A stretch of 64,000 nt of DNA from Pedobacter sp. Leaf250 (GTDB lineage: Bacteria > Bacteroidota > Bacteroidia > Sphingobacteriales > Sphingobacteriaceae), in the NCBI RefSeq assembly GCF_920984735.1, contig NZ_CAKLBU010000019.1, forward strand, positions 35,803-99,802, written 5' to 3'. A program made the translations under genes and the position numbers. Below are positions 52,771-62,014 of this stretch, in pieces. The stretch's first letter is position 1, and every line of letters starts with the position of its first letter. The notes beneath the pieces were generated by a model. The model saw only the letters and a list, made by a program, of their open reading frames with translations, searched no databases and had not been told where the DNA came from.

Positions 52771-54003
52771 ATGAAAATAGGGATATTAGGAGCTGGTATT
52801 TCTGGCTTAAGTGTAGGTAAGATGCTATCTAAAGAGCACGATGTTGAATTACTTGAGCGTCACTCAATACATGGAGGAATTGCGAGAACCAAAACTGTTG
52901 AGGGGGTTGCTTATCATCCAGTTGGTGGCCATTGCTTCAACTCAAAATATCCCGATGTGATGGATTTTGTTTTCAATGAGGTACTACCTAAAGAAAGTTG
53001 GCATCAGGTTCAAAGAAATGCAGTAATTAAATTTAAGGAAGAGGAAATTTCTTATCCAATTGAGTATGCCATCCAGCAAATTCACAATTTTGCACCAGAA
53101 TTAGCAATTGATATTACAAGGGATTTTCTCAGTGCAGAGGATAACAACATTTACGAAAATTTAGAAGATTGGTTTAGAAAAAAATTCGGAAATACATTAG
53201 CAGAAACTTATTTTATTCCTTATAACTCGAAAATATGGAATAGACACCCAAGCGAAATGAGTCCTGCCTGGGTAGACGGTAAATTGCCTATACCTAATAA
53301 AGAATCTTTTTTTAAAGGATTAATTAGCAATGAAAGTGATAGAATGCCTCATGCGAGCTTTTATTATCCTGATAGTAATAACCAAAATACATTCATAGAT
53401 AAGTTAGCAGAAGGCTTAAATATATTAACGGATTTCACCATTACTTCAGTTGCCAAACGAGGAGAAAAGTGGTTAATTAATGACGAGAAGGAATATGATT
53501 TAGTAATAAGCACATTACCTTTAAATTTATATCCTCATTTAATTAAAAATACTCCTAAATCCATTTTAGATGCAGCAGATCTTTTACGTTACAATAAGGT
53601 AACGACAATGTTTTGGGAAACAGAGGAAACAGATAGAACCTGGACATACATTCCTGAAGCATATAACTTTTTCCATCGCTATATACACATCGGAAGTTTC
53701 TTCAAACCGAAAAAAAATTATTCAATGTCTGAAGTTGTGGGAGAGAAAACTAAAGAAGAGATGATCGAGAATGGCAAGAAGGATAGCTTTTTGAAAAGAC
53801 CGGTTGATTATAACGTTTCGGAACATGCTTATGTGGTTTTTGATGAAAATTACAATGCGGCTACAACCACGGTAAAAAAATATTTAGAAGAAATTGGCCT
53901 TTATACGTTAGGTAGATTTGGCGAATGGCAATATTACAATATGGATGTCTGTATCAAGAGCAGTCTTGATTTAGCAGCTTCCATTTCTAATATTAGCAAA
54001 TAG
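52771..54003 (+). CDS. FAD-dependent oxidoreductase (UDP-galactopyranose mutase / amine-oxidase-like)
   Basis: The 410-aa protein starts with the dinucleotide-binding motif IGILGAGISGLSVGKML, then ELLERHSIHGGIARTK and VGGHCFNSKYPDV. This layout occurs in UDP-galactopyranose mutases and in protoporphyrinogen oxidase/amine-oxidase-like proteins. FIPYNSKIWNRHPSEMSPAWV and ALDLVISTLPLN-like YDLVISTLPLN lie in the FAD/substrate region. It does not carry an obvious textbook Glf signature in the C-terminal part, so mutase activity is not certain. Lying 3 bases after fcl, it probably converts a nucleotide sugar or lipid-linked sugar of this locus. Confidence 0.65.
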   Translation: MKIGILGAGISGLSVGKMLSKEHDVELLERHSIHGGIARTKTVEGVAYHPVGGHCFNSKYPDVMDFVFNEVLPKESWHQVQRNAVIKFKEEEISYPIEYAIQQIHNFAPELAIDITRDFLSAEDNNIYENLEDWFRKKFGNTLAETYFIPYNSKIWNRHPSEMSPAWVDGKLPIPNKESFFKGLISNESDRMPHASFYYPDSNNQNTFIDKLAEGLNILTDFTITSVAKRGEKWLINDEKEYDLVISTLPLNLYPHLIKNTPKSILDAADLLRYNKVTTMFWETEETDRTWTYIPEAYNFFHRYIHIGSFFKPKKNYSMSEVVGEKTKEEMIENGKKDSFLKRPVDYNVSEHAYVVFDENYNAATTTVKKYLEEIGLYTLGRFGEWQYYNMDVCIKSSLDLAASISNISK

Positions 54004-54004
54004 T

Positions 54005-55429
54005 ATGGGTATTAGAAAAAATATGATAAGCAATTTATTGCTTACATCTTCTGCAGTAGTTTTTCCTCTAATCACTTTTCCTTATCTAACTAATGTTTTA
54101 TCAAGCCAAAATCTTGGTAATGTTTTTTTTATTGATGCTTTTACTCAATACTTTGTGATTTTCTCGGCAATAGGTATACCGTTTTATGGAGTTCGGGAAA
54201 TAGCTAAATTAAAAGGCAAAAACTCAGAACAATCTCAGCTTGTTTTAGAATTAGTCACTCTACAATTATCTCTTGCTGTTTTTTTTTCTATATCATTTAT
54301 TGGGTTAGCGCTATTAATTCCCAAAATTTATAGTAATATTTCTCTCGTAATAATTTCATGCATTACCATAATAAGTAGCTCGTTTCTCATTGAATGGTAT
54401 TATCAAGGTATTGAGAATTATGGATACATTACTAAAAGATCGTTAATAATTAAAGCTATAAGTGTACTAGCAATTATTTTTCTCGTTAAAAAAAGTGATG
54501 ATCAACTTATATATTATTCTGTAACCGCTCTCATGATATTTCTGAATGCCGTGTTAAATTTCACGAAGTTTATATTGAAACATTATAAGAAAGATACTAT
54601 GACCTTCACTATAAAGAAACATATCCGTCCTCTTATGGTATTGTTTAGCATTAACGTAAGTGTTAGCGTTTATACTATATTGGATACGATAATTTTAGGA
54701 TTGCTTACAGATCCCGTTAGTGTAAGTTATTATAATGTTCCATTAAAATTGGTTAAAATTTTTTGGGTCGTAGTTAGTGGCGCTGGCGTCGTATTAATTC
54801 CTCGGATCTCTAATTTATTTATTAATAACCAGACTAGTGAAATTGCTAGCATAATGACGAAATCATTTAGCATTGTATTTCTTTTAACAATACCTTTTTG
54901 TATATTTTGCTTTTTCTTTCCTACTGAGATTTTGATGTTGATTTCTGGTGAAAAGTATATTAATGCGATTAATTCATTGAGATTATTATCTACTGTACCT
55001 TTAGTAATAGGCTGTTGCAACGTATTGGGTACTCAATATTTAATGCCAATTGGAAAAGAAAAACATATACTATATGCAACGATTGTGGGTTTAATAGTAA
55101 GCTTGCTGTTAAACTTCTTATTAATTCCGCATTATACCTTCCTAGGATCATCTATCGCATGCCTTGCATCAGAAATGGTTGTTTTTCTTTATATTCTAAA
55201 TTCAGCAAGAAAAACTATTAAGATAAAACTTGATTTTAATTTAATATTTCAAATTTTGACATGTACGGTACTTACAACTTCTTTGGGATTTTACATGCCC
55301 CATAAAAGTTTACTATTTTTCTTCTTGATTTTAGGCTTCACCTATTTGGTCTTATTCGCATTGACACACTATTTTTTCTTTAAAAACGCGTTTATATATT
55401 CAATAATTAAATTTAAAAAAGGTAACTGA
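54005..55429 (+). CDS. Wzx flippase (MOP superfamily)
   Basis: The 474-aa protein has about 12-14 helices and opens NLLLTSSAVVFPLITFPYLTNVL, with FSAIGIPFYGVREIAK and LIEWYYQGIENYGYI as family blocks. It translocates the region C repeat unit. It is closely similar in layout to the region B flippase at 27696. It follows the oxidoreductase by one base and precedes the unknown gene by 2 bases. Confidence 0.9.
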   Translation: MGIRKNMISNLLLTSSAVVFPLITFPYLTNVLSSQNLGNVFFIDAFTQYFVIFSAIGIPFYGVREIAKLKGKNSEQSQLVLELVTLQLSLAVFFSISFIGLALLIPKIYSNISLVIISCITIISSSFLIEWYYQGIENYGYITKRSLIIKAISVLAIIFLVKKSDDQLIYYSVTALMIFLNAVLNFTKFILKHYKKDTMTFTIKKHIRPLMVLFSINVSVSVYTILDTIILGLLTDPVSVSYYNVPLKLVKIFWVVVSGAGVVLIPRISNLFINNQTSEIASIMTKSFSIVFLLTIPFCIFCFFFPTEILMLISGEKYINAINSLRLLSTVPLVIGCCNVLGTQYLMPIGKEKHILYATIVGLIVSLLLNFLLIPHYTFLGSSIACLASEMVVFLYILNSARKTIKIKLDFNLIFQILTCTVLTTSLGFYMPHKSLLFFFLILGFTYLVLFALTHYFFFKNAFIYSIIKFKKGN

Positions 55430-55431
55430 AA

Positions 55432-56394
55432 ATGAATAAAGTAGCATTATTAATTATTTTCAACCACAATTTCGAGAAAAATATTGAACGGTTAGAATCA
55501 ATTTATGGTAATCGTTTCTCAAATATTTTCTACGTTATGCCTTTTTACACTGGAAATAGAAAGGACGTGATAACCGTATATGAGAATTCTTATTATTTTC
55601 AAGGATATTTGAATAGAGCGATTGATCAAATTTTTGATGAAATTTATGATCATTATTTTATAATTGGAGATGACTTAATCTTAAATCCAAAAATTGATGA
55701 AAAAAATTATAAATCTTTTTTTTCACTAAATGAAGAATCTGGCTTTATACCAAATCTGTTTCTACTGAACGATCCCGCAAAAAAAGAACCACATAGATTA
55801 TTTGCGCCATTTTGGTATCATTTCTATAACATATTAGCTTTTAAGACTCAAAAGGAAGGGATTGAAGCAAAGGCGTTTTTACCGGATGCTGATGAAGCAG
55901 AAAAATTAATATCACGCCATGATATGAAATTTACATCTAATATGCCGCGAAAGATGTTTTTTAGAAAACCCATTTGGAAATTTTCATTTAAAAGAATTGA
56001 ATTAATTAATAACCTAAGGAATATAAAACTAATATTTTATCATAATATTTTACTGATTATTAATCCAAAAAAAATTCCATACCCTTTAGTAGGAAGTTAT
56101 TCGGATTGTGTTATTATACCTAAGAGAGGTGCTCGTCAATTTTCAAGATATTGTGGTATTTTTGCAGCTTTAGATTTATTTGTAGAGGCGGCTATACCAA
56201 CAGCTTTGACGTTTTCAGTTGATAAAATTATTCAGGAGAAAGATTTAGAGAACAAGGGTTTAACTTTTTGGCTACAACATGAATCGATAGAATTTCTAAC
56301 AGCTTATGACTTTTCTTTAACTAAATTAGAGGATAATTTTCCAGCGAATACATTATATATCCATCCAGTAAAGTTGTCGAAGATGACCAAATAG
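55432..56394 (+). CDS. Unrecognised protein of a capsule locus, possible glycosyltransferase
   Basis: The 320-aa protein is not one I can assign. The N-terminus KVALLIIFNHNFEKNIERLESIYG alternates strands and helices like a GT-A or GT-B fold, and YFIIGDDLILNPKID resembles a GT-A acidic (DD) site. There is no signal peptide or true membrane helix; NIKLIFYHNILLIINPKKI is moderately hydrophobic. WLQHESIEFLTAYDFSLTKL closes the protein. Its place between wzx and two glycosyltransferase/polymerase genes, with short gaps, suggests a glycan-related function. Its AT-rich codon use matches its neighbours. Confidence 0.6.
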   Translation: MNKVALLIIFNHNFEKNIERLESIYGNRFSNIFYVMPFYTGNRKDVITVYENSYYFQGYLNRAIDQIFDEIYDHYFIIGDDLILNPKIDEKNYKSFFSLNEESGFIPNLFLLNDPAKKEPHRLFAPFWYHFYNILAFKTQKEGIEAKAFLPDADEAEKLISRHDMKFTSNMPRKMFFRKPIWKFSFKRIELINNLRNIKLIFYHNILLIINPKKIPYPLVGSYSDCVIIPKRGARQFSRYCGIFAALDLFVEAAIPTALTFSVDKIIQEKDLENKGLTFWLQHESIEFLTAYDFSLTKLEDNFPANTLYIHPVKLSKMTK

Positions 56395-56403
56395 TTTAAT
56401 TAG

Positions 56404-57516
56404 ATGAGTAGAAGAAAAGTTGTATTTCAGGTCATATCACATTTTTCTGTTGGTGGAGCACAACAGGTGGCAATTAATCTTTCAAAACAATTGATAGAGG
56501 ACACAGATTTTCATATTATTACTGTTTTTAAAAAAAATATTGTGAAAGGATTTAGTGACTCTATAAAAGAAGACTTGGATAAGAATAGCATAATCTTTCA
56601 CGAATCATCTGTGAATAATAGCAAAATAGGTATTCTATTATTGCCATTTCGTTTAATTTATTTGGTGTTAAAATTTAGGCCAATCGTTGTCCATGCCCAT
56701 ACTGAGATACCAGATATCTCCATATTCTTTTTTTTAAAATATTTTTCTTTTTTCATGCCGAAAATGAGATTAATACGTACAATACATAACACAGTATTAT
56801 GGTCTAAATGGGAATTTATTGGAAAAATGGTCGAAAAATATTTTTCTATGAAAGGAGTGTTTACCGTCACCATTTCAAAAGGAGTTGATCAATCTTTTAA
56901 AAAATTTTTGAATAGTCACAATATTGTATTGCCGTTAATGACCTTGATTCCCAACGGAGTTTCAGAGCCTAGCAAAGATGGCAAGAAATTTGACGGTCTA
57001 GTCAATCAAAAGAAAAATATTTTATTTGCAGGAAGATTTGAAAGACAGAAAGGAATTGAGAAACTGTGTGATATTATACTAACTAGTTCTGAACCCAATT
57101 TTTTTCATATAATAGGCGACGGAAGTATGAAAGATTATATTTCGACGAAATTAAAAGATATGACGAATTTTAAAATTCACGATCCTTATCATGATTTAGC
57201 TAATATTTTACATTCTTTCGATTATTTGGTGATGCCTTCATTACATGAGGGATTACCATTATTAACAATTGAGAGTCTACTTGCCAAAACACCAGTTGTA
57301 GCAAATAATATCCCTGGCCTTAATGAAACAGTTCCGCCGAATTATCCTTTTTTGGTGGAAAATAATTCTTTAGAAATTTACAATATCATCTTTGATAAAA
57401 AACTATTACCCGCAGATTACGAATGTATTTGTAATTTAGGATATGAATATGCAAGAGAAGAGTTCAGTCTCATTGCTATGCAAAAGAGATATAATAGGCT
57501 ATTTTTTAACGACTGA
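56404..57516 (+). CDS. GT4-family glycosyltransferase
   Basis: The 370-aa GT-B protein opens KVVFQVISHFSVGGAQQVAINL, with the GGAQ acceptor loop, then VVHAHTEIPDISIF, TLIPNGVSEPSKDGKK, ILFAGRFERQKGIEKL and DYLVMPSLHEGLPLLTIESLLAKTPVV, which holds the E-x7-E donor site. It transfers a sugar, with retention of configuration, to the lipid-linked repeat unit of region C. The stop codon overlaps the polymerase start by one base. Confidence 0.9.
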   Translation: MSRRKVVFQVISHFSVGGAQQVAINLSKQLIEDTDFHIITVFKKNIVKGFSDSIKEDLDKNSIIFHESSVNNSKIGILLLPFRLIYLVLKFRPIVVHAHTEIPDISIFFFLKYFSFFMPKMRLIRTIHNTVLWSKWEFIGKMVEKYFSMKGVFTVTISKGVDQSFKKFLNSHNIVLPLMTLIPNGVSEPSKDGKKFDGLVNQKKNILFAGRFERQKGIEKLCDIILTSSEPNFFHIIGDGSMKDYISTKLKDMTNFKIHDPYHDLANILHSFDYLVMPSLHEGLPLLTIESLLAKTPVVANNIPGLNETVPPNYPFLVENNSLEIYNIIFDKKLLPADYECICNLGYEYAREEFSLIAMQKRYNRLFFND

Positions 57517-58685
57517 TGTTCATTATTTTTAGAATAATAGCTGATATTCTTTGGCAATTTAAAATTGTTTCTGTACTAGTTAACATAAGCATGTTGCTGG
57601 CGGTAGTTGGCATGCTCTATCGATTTAAGTTCACTACAGTTAATATTTTTCCAATTTTTACTTTGGTCTTCTTTATTATAGTCATATTATTATCATTCTT
57701 AAGGCTAGTAGATACTGAAACTAGTATAATTTTTTTTAAAACCATCTTTTCAATATTTCTTTTTGTTATTGGCATGGTTACAAAGAGAATATTTCGCGAC
57801 TCCGTCATTGCAGCTAAAATTAGTATAGGTCTGATTATAATACATGTGATATTAGCAATTGCCAAAATAGGTTATCAAACTTGGGGCGGCGCTTATACTT
57901 TTTCTGGATTATATTTCTTTAAAACAGATTTGGCCCTGTCTATGGTGTTATCATTAATCTATCTACTATATTTCGGTGATTTAAAGCCTTTATTTAGATT
58001 CCTACTAGTTTTGATTGGTCTATATATTATATTTATTACTAATGCTAGAATCCATTTATTATCGTCGTTTTTAATTTTGGTAATATATTATTTTAGAGAA
58101 AAAATAATAAACTCACCAAAGAAAACAATTTTGATTGGTGCTCCGCTAATAGCAATTGGATTTTTATTATTTCTTCTAATAATCCAACAATTTTTACCCC
58201 CAGATTTATTACTTGTCGATTTAAATGATTTCTACTCCGATAGCAATATGCAGGGTAGAAATGTAATATGGGAAACCTTAATATCTAAGTTTCAAGTTTC
58301 TAGCATAATTGATCAATTTTTTGGATTAGGTTTAACAGCAGATGTTCGAATCAACAGCCTTTTTGCGAATACTGAAGAGGTGTTTAATGCCCATAGTACT
58401 TATCTGTATATTTTAATTTCGTTTGGGTATGTTGGGTGTTTACTTTTTTTATCATTCGTTTTTCAGATGTTTAAACGGTTTTTTAAACTTGCCATCGACT
58501 GTAAAAATGATCAATTAAAACAAAAAATACTTATGGTGTTTTTTTCCATTTGGATTGTTTTTCTTGTTTCAAGCTTTTCATCAGTAAGTCTTATTTTCCA
58601 ACAATTAATGTGGTTTGTTTTCTTGTGGGCGGGAGTATTGTTCAATTCCCACATATTCAAATCAAAAAAAAATAAATTACAGTGA
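57516..58685 (+). CDS. O-antigen ligase/polymerase-like membrane protein (Wzy)
   Basis: The 389-aa protein has about 10-11 helices (IVSVLVNISMLLAVVGML, IFPIFTLVFFIIVILLSFL, LLVLIGLYIIFITNARIHL and others). A large periplasmic loop before the last helices contains DSNMQGRNVIWETLISKF and FNAHSTYLYILISFGYVG. GR-x-W and the H-x3-L segment are typical of the Wzy_C / O-antigen ligase (RfaL/WaaL) fold. In a locus with wzx and wzc it most likely polymerises the repeat unit. It overlaps its neighbours by 1 and 4 bases. Confidence 0.82.
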   Translation: MFIIFRIIADILWQFKIVSVLVNISMLLAVVGMLYRFKFTTVNIFPIFTLVFFIIVILLSFLRLVDTETSIIFFKTIFSIFLFVIGMVTKRIFRDSVIAAKISIGLIIIHVILAIAKIGYQTWGGAYTFSGLYFFKTDLALSMVLSLIYLLYFGDLKPLFRFLLVLIGLYIIFITNARIHLLSSFLILVIYYFREKIINSPKKTILIGAPLIAIGFLLFLLIIQQFLPPDLLLVDLNDFYSDSNMQGRNVIWETLISKFQVSSIIDQFFGLGLTADVRINSLFANTEEVFNAHSTYLYILISFGYVGCLLFLSFVFQMFKRFFKLAIDCKNDQLKQKILMVFFSIWIVFLVSSFSSVSLIFQQLMWFVFLWAGVLFNSHIFKSKKNKLQ

Positions 58686-59851
58686 GAATATTATTCCTTC
58701 ATACACACTATCAACAACATGGTGGGGAAGATTTCGTTGTAGATCAGGAAGTTGCACTTCTCTCTTCAAATAATGAGGTTAAGCTAATTACATTCTCTAA
58801 TAGACGTGGTTTAGTTGGTGCAATTCAATTTTTTACTTCAATTTTTAATATTTATACTTTTTTAAAAATAAGAAGAGAAGTGCTACAATTTAAACCTGAT
58901 GTAATCCATATACACAATTGGCACTTTGCCCTTGGCCCTTTGACTTTTTTATTGTTAAGTTACTTTAATATTCCGATAATTCATACTGTTCACAATTTTC
59001 GGTTATTATGTCCATCGGCAATATTATTAGCAGGAAATGAAATTTTTACTAAAAGTCTTGAGGAAAGATTCCCTTGGACTGCGATCAAAAGAAAGTTATA
59101 TAGAGGTTCATATTTGCAAACCTTTTGGTTAGCTTTTATAATTTATGCACATAAGCTATTAGGGAGTTGGAGTAAAATTGATGCCTATATTTTTTTAACA
59201 GCGTTTTCTAGTACTCTTTTTCAGAAGTCAAAATTTTCGATACCGTCAGAAAAATGTTATTTGAAACCTAATTTCGTGGATTCTTCTTTTTGTAATACTG
59301 TTAAAACGCATTCTGGTGCATATTTATTTGTTGGGCGTTTATCCTATGAGAAGGGTATTAAGGTTTTATTGGAAGTTTTCATAGAAAATGGACAGCCATT
59401 GGAAATAATAGGTGATGGCGATTTAAGAGAAAGTGTAATAAAAACGTGTGAAAAATATCCTAATATTACCTATCTAGGGTTTCAAAAAAAGGAATATATT
59501 CAGGATAGAATGACGAAGGCAAAGGCCTTAATCTTTCCTTCAATATGGTTTGAAGGAATGCCGATGACCATAATCGAGGCATTTTCAAATAGTTTACCCA
59601 TAATAGCAAGTAATGTTGGGGCAATGTCTACTATGATTATAGAAAAATTTAACGGAATGCTTTTTGAAGTAAATAATGCATCAAGCTTATCTGATGTGGT
59701 TAATATGTTTGATGCCTTTAGTCATGCAGAAAAGTCTACAATGGCGGCTAACGCTTACCAAGATTATATAGGCAAATACACTCCAGATGTAAATTATCAC
59801 TTGCTGATAGACATCTACAAAGATGTTATTGATAAAAAGTTAAGAAGTTAA
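58682..59851 (+). CDS. GT4-family glycosyltransferase
   Basis: The 389-aa protein starts at GTG 58682, overlapping the previous stop by four bases (GTGA). RILFLHTHYQQHGGEDFVVDQE is the N-terminal GGED loop, then VIHIHNWHFALGPL, IIHTVHNFRLLCPSAILL, YLFVGRLSYEKGIKVL and ALIFPSIWFEGMPMTIIEAFSNSLPIIAS with the E-x7-E signature. The HNFRxxCP block is common in mannosyl- or fucosyltransferase-like GT4 enzymes of capsule loci. Cytoplasmic. Confidence 0.9.
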   Translation: MRILFLHTHYQQHGGEDFVVDQEVALLSSNNEVKLITFSNRRGLVGAIQFFTSIFNIYTFLKIRREVLQFKPDVIHIHNWHFALGPLTFLLLSYFNIPIIHTVHNFRLLCPSAILLAGNEIFTKSLEERFPWTAIKRKLYRGSYLQTFWLAFIIYAHKLLGSWSKIDAYIFLTAFSSTLFQKSKFSIPSEKCYLKPNFVDSSFCNTVKTHSGAYLFVGRLSYEKGIKVLLEVFIENGQPLEIIGDGDLRESVIKTCEKYPNITYLGFQKKEYIQDRMTKAKALIFPSIWFEGMPMTIIEAFSNSLPIIASNVGAMSTMIIEKFNGMLFEVNNASSLSDVVNMFDAFSHAEKSTMAANAYQDYIGKYTPDVNYHLLIDIYKDVIDKKLRS

Positions 59852-59852
59852 A

Positions 59853-60623
59853 ATGTTAGACAAAAAACAAATTTTAAGTTTAAAAGTTTCTCTGGGAAGT
59901 TACAGTTCATTCGTGAGTGAGATTATTAGATTATCGTTACAGAAAACATCTTCTTATGTTTGTATTGCTAATGTTCACATGCTAATCGAAGCACAAAATA
60001 ACCCATCATTTAGGATTTTGATTGATAATGCAAATATTACCTGTCCTGATGGTATGCCTATAGCTAAATCATTTAAATATTTGCATAACCATGAACAGGA
60101 TAGGGTAGACGGTATGAGTTTACTTCCCACGCTATTGGCTGAAGCAAGTATCAAGAAATTATCAGTTTTTTTTTATGGTGGATCGGAATTTATGTTGGAG
60201 CGAACTCAGGAATTAGTTTTAAAAAATTATCCATACTTAAGTATTGCCGGGATGATTTCACCACCTTTTCGTGATCTAAACGAAGTGGAAACCGAAGATA
60301 TAATCAATCAAATTAATGCATCAAATGCTAATCTTGTATTTGTAGTGTTAGGGTGTCCAAAGCAAGAGACGTGGATGGCAAGTATGTTTGGCAAAATTCA
60401 CGCTTGTATGATTGGAATAGGAGGAGCGTTACCAGTTTTCGTCGGTATTCAAAAAAGAGCACCACAATGGATGCAAAAGAATAGTTTAGAATGGCTACAT
60501 CGATTATCTCAAGAACCAAAACGATTGTTCAAAAGATATCTTTTTACGAATTCGCAATTCGTTTTTATACTAATAAAAAAAGTAATTTTTAATAAAATCA
60601 AAAGTAATGGATTCATCAAATAA
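59853..60623 (+). CDS. WecG/TagA/CpsF-family glycosyltransferase (GT26)
   Basis: The 256-aa protein has YVCIANVHMLIEAQNN, ITCPDGMPIAKSFKYL, DRVDGMSLLPTLL, LSVFFYGGSEFMLE, VFVVLGCPKQETWMA and MIGIGGALPVFVGIQKRAPQWMQ, all GT26 motifs. These enzymes usually add the second sugar (for example ManNAcA or ManNAc) onto the lipid-linked first sugar. That fits cooperation with the WcaJ-type initiating transferase at 62015. Its end overlaps the manC start by 17 bases. Confidence 0.92.
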   Translation: MLDKKQILSLKVSLGSYSSFVSEIIRLSLQKTSSYVCIANVHMLIEAQNNPSFRILIDNANITCPDGMPIAKSFKYLHNHEQDRVDGMSLLPTLLAEASIKKLSVFFYGGSEFMLERTQELVLKNYPYLSIAGMISPPFRDLNEVETEDIINQINASNANLVFVVLGCPKQETWMASMFGKIHACMIGIGGALPVFVGIQKRAPQWMQKNSLEWLHRLSQEPKRLFKRYLFTNSQFVFILIKKVIFNKIKSNGFIK

Positions 60624-61779
60624 ATTTGTATTAATTATGGCTGGCGGTGTTGGTTCCCGTTTTTGGCCAAAGAGCCGAAACCACTTTCCTAAACAGTTTA
60701 TTGATATTTTAGGTACAGGCGAATCCCTTTTACAATTAACATATAAAAGGTTTCTAAAAGTTTGCCCTAATGACAATATTTTAGTTTTAACCAACGAAAG
60801 TTATGCTTCTTTAGTTAAAGAACAATTACCAACTATATTATCAAATAATATCCTACTGGAACCAAGTCGTAACAATACAGCCCCTTGTATTGCTTATGCA
60901 ACCTATAAAATCTTAAAGCAAAATATTGATGCCAATATCATAGTGGCGCCATCTGATCATTTAATTCTAAAAGAAGATGTTTTTCTAGATAAAATTGAAC
61001 AGGCCTTGGCATTTGCAGATCGGCATGATGCGTTACTTACGCTTGGTATTAGTCCGACCAGACCAGATACTGGTTATGGGTATATTGAATATGATGAGAC
61101 GCAAGGATCAAGTAATAAGGATCAAGAAATCAAGATTAAGAATCAAGTATCAAGGAATAAAGATAAAGGTGAAGGAGATCTACAGGAAGGATTGGCTAGT
61201 GAAGTAAAAAAAGTTAGCGCCTTCAGAGAGAAGCCTGTATTAGCAAAAGCGCAAGAATATTTACAAAATGGTAAGTATTTATGGAATGCGGGTATTTTTA
61301 TTTGGAAAGCAAGTAGCCTACAAAAAGCTTTTGAAAAGTATGCACCAGAAATTGATACCCTATTTAAATCTGGTAATGCGATCTACAACACTTCAGAGGA
61401 GACTGCATTTATTTTGGACAATTATCATAACAGTCCTAATATTTCTATTGACTATGCAATATTAGAAAAGGCGGATAACATTTATACCATTCCTGCTGAT
61501 ATTGGTTGGTCGGATTTAGGTACTTGGGCATCGCTTCATGCAATTGCAGAAAAAGATGAGGAATTGAATGTATTCAATGGAGATCACATTCATTTAAAAA
61601 ATACTACAGATTGCATGATCAATCTTCCAAAAGGTAAGGCGGCTGTTATCAGGGGGCTGGACAATTATATTGTAGTTGATGATGAACATGTGCTTCTAAT
61701 CTATCCTAAATCAGAAGAACAGGAAATAAAAGGGGTGGCGAAAGAAATGGTAGAGAAATACGGAACCCAATATTCTTAA
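60607..61779 (+). CDS. manC: Mannose-1-phosphate guanylyltransferase with in-frame insertion
   Basis: The 390-aa protein has IMAGGVGSRFWPKSRNHFPKQF (GTP-binding and signature), LEPSRNNTAPCIAYATY, IVAPSDHLI, TGYGYIEYDE, AFREKPVLAKAQEYL, LWNAGIFIWK and ADIGWSDLGTWASLH. It makes GDP-mannose, feeding Gmd and Fcl. Between TGYGYIEYDE and the expected EVKKVSAFREKP there is an extra hydrophilic stretch of about 25-30 residues (GSSNKDQEIKIKNQVSRNKD), encoded by DNA with five ATCAAG copies. It keeps the frame, so the enzyme may remain active with an expanded surface loop. The ATG lies inside the end of the upstream gene. Confidence 0.93.
   Translation: MDSSNKFVLIMAGGVGSRFWPKSRNHFPKQFIDILGTGESLLQLTYKRFLKVCPNDNILVLTNESYASLVKEQLPTILSNNILLEPSRNNTAPCIAYATYKILKQNIDANIIVAPSDHLILKEDVFLDKIEQALAFADRHDALLTLGISPTRPDTGYGYIEYDETQGSSNKDQEIKIKNQVSRNKDKGEGDLQEGLASEVKKVSAFREKPVLAKAQEYLQNGKYLWNAGIFIWKASSLQKAFEKYAPEIDTLFKSGNAIYNTSEETAFILDNYHNSPNISIDYAILEKADNIYTIPADIGWSDLGTWASLHAIAEKDEELNVFNGDHIHLKNTTDCMINLPKGKAAVIRGLDNYIVVDDEHVLLIYPKSEEQEIKGVAKEMVEKYGTQYS
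61107..61154 (+). repeat. ATCAAG repeat insertion inside manC
   Basis: ATCAAG occurs at 61107, 61121, 61129, 61142 and 61149 within 48 bases. The encoded residues are not part of the usual ManC fold. Dispersed repeats rich in ATCAAG/TATCAAG are, as far as I recall, common between genes in Pedobacter-like genomes, which suggests an inserted copy. Confidence 0.6.
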
Positions 61780-61897
61780 ATTATTACTCAAAAATTGCTT
61801 ATCATACTTATAGGCCATTTTTTATTTAATACTTCCTATTATTGATCGGTACAAATGACATTTAAAACTACTCATCAATGGTAGTTATTAAAAATGT

Positions 61898-61905
61898 TAT
61901 CTTTG
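61898..61905 (+). promoter_or_regulatory. Predicted -7 element upstream of the initiating transferase
   Basis: TATCTTTG matches TAnnTTTG exactly, 110 bases before ATG 62015, in the 235-base gap after manC. A -33 TTG is not evident. It suggests the last gene can be transcribed independently. Confidence 0.42.
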
Positions 61906-62014
61906 TGCTTAAACGGAATACTAATTCTATTAAAGTTTCATTGCTTTTTCAAAATTACAAACGAGGCATTAATTTTGATAAGAGTATTGCGTGGTTGACG
62001 CCCTTAACTAACTT

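Noticed and set aside
61107..61154. ATCAAG copies as a CRISPR-like array
   Set aside because: Units are 6 bases with irregular 7-14 base spacing and lie inside a coding frame.
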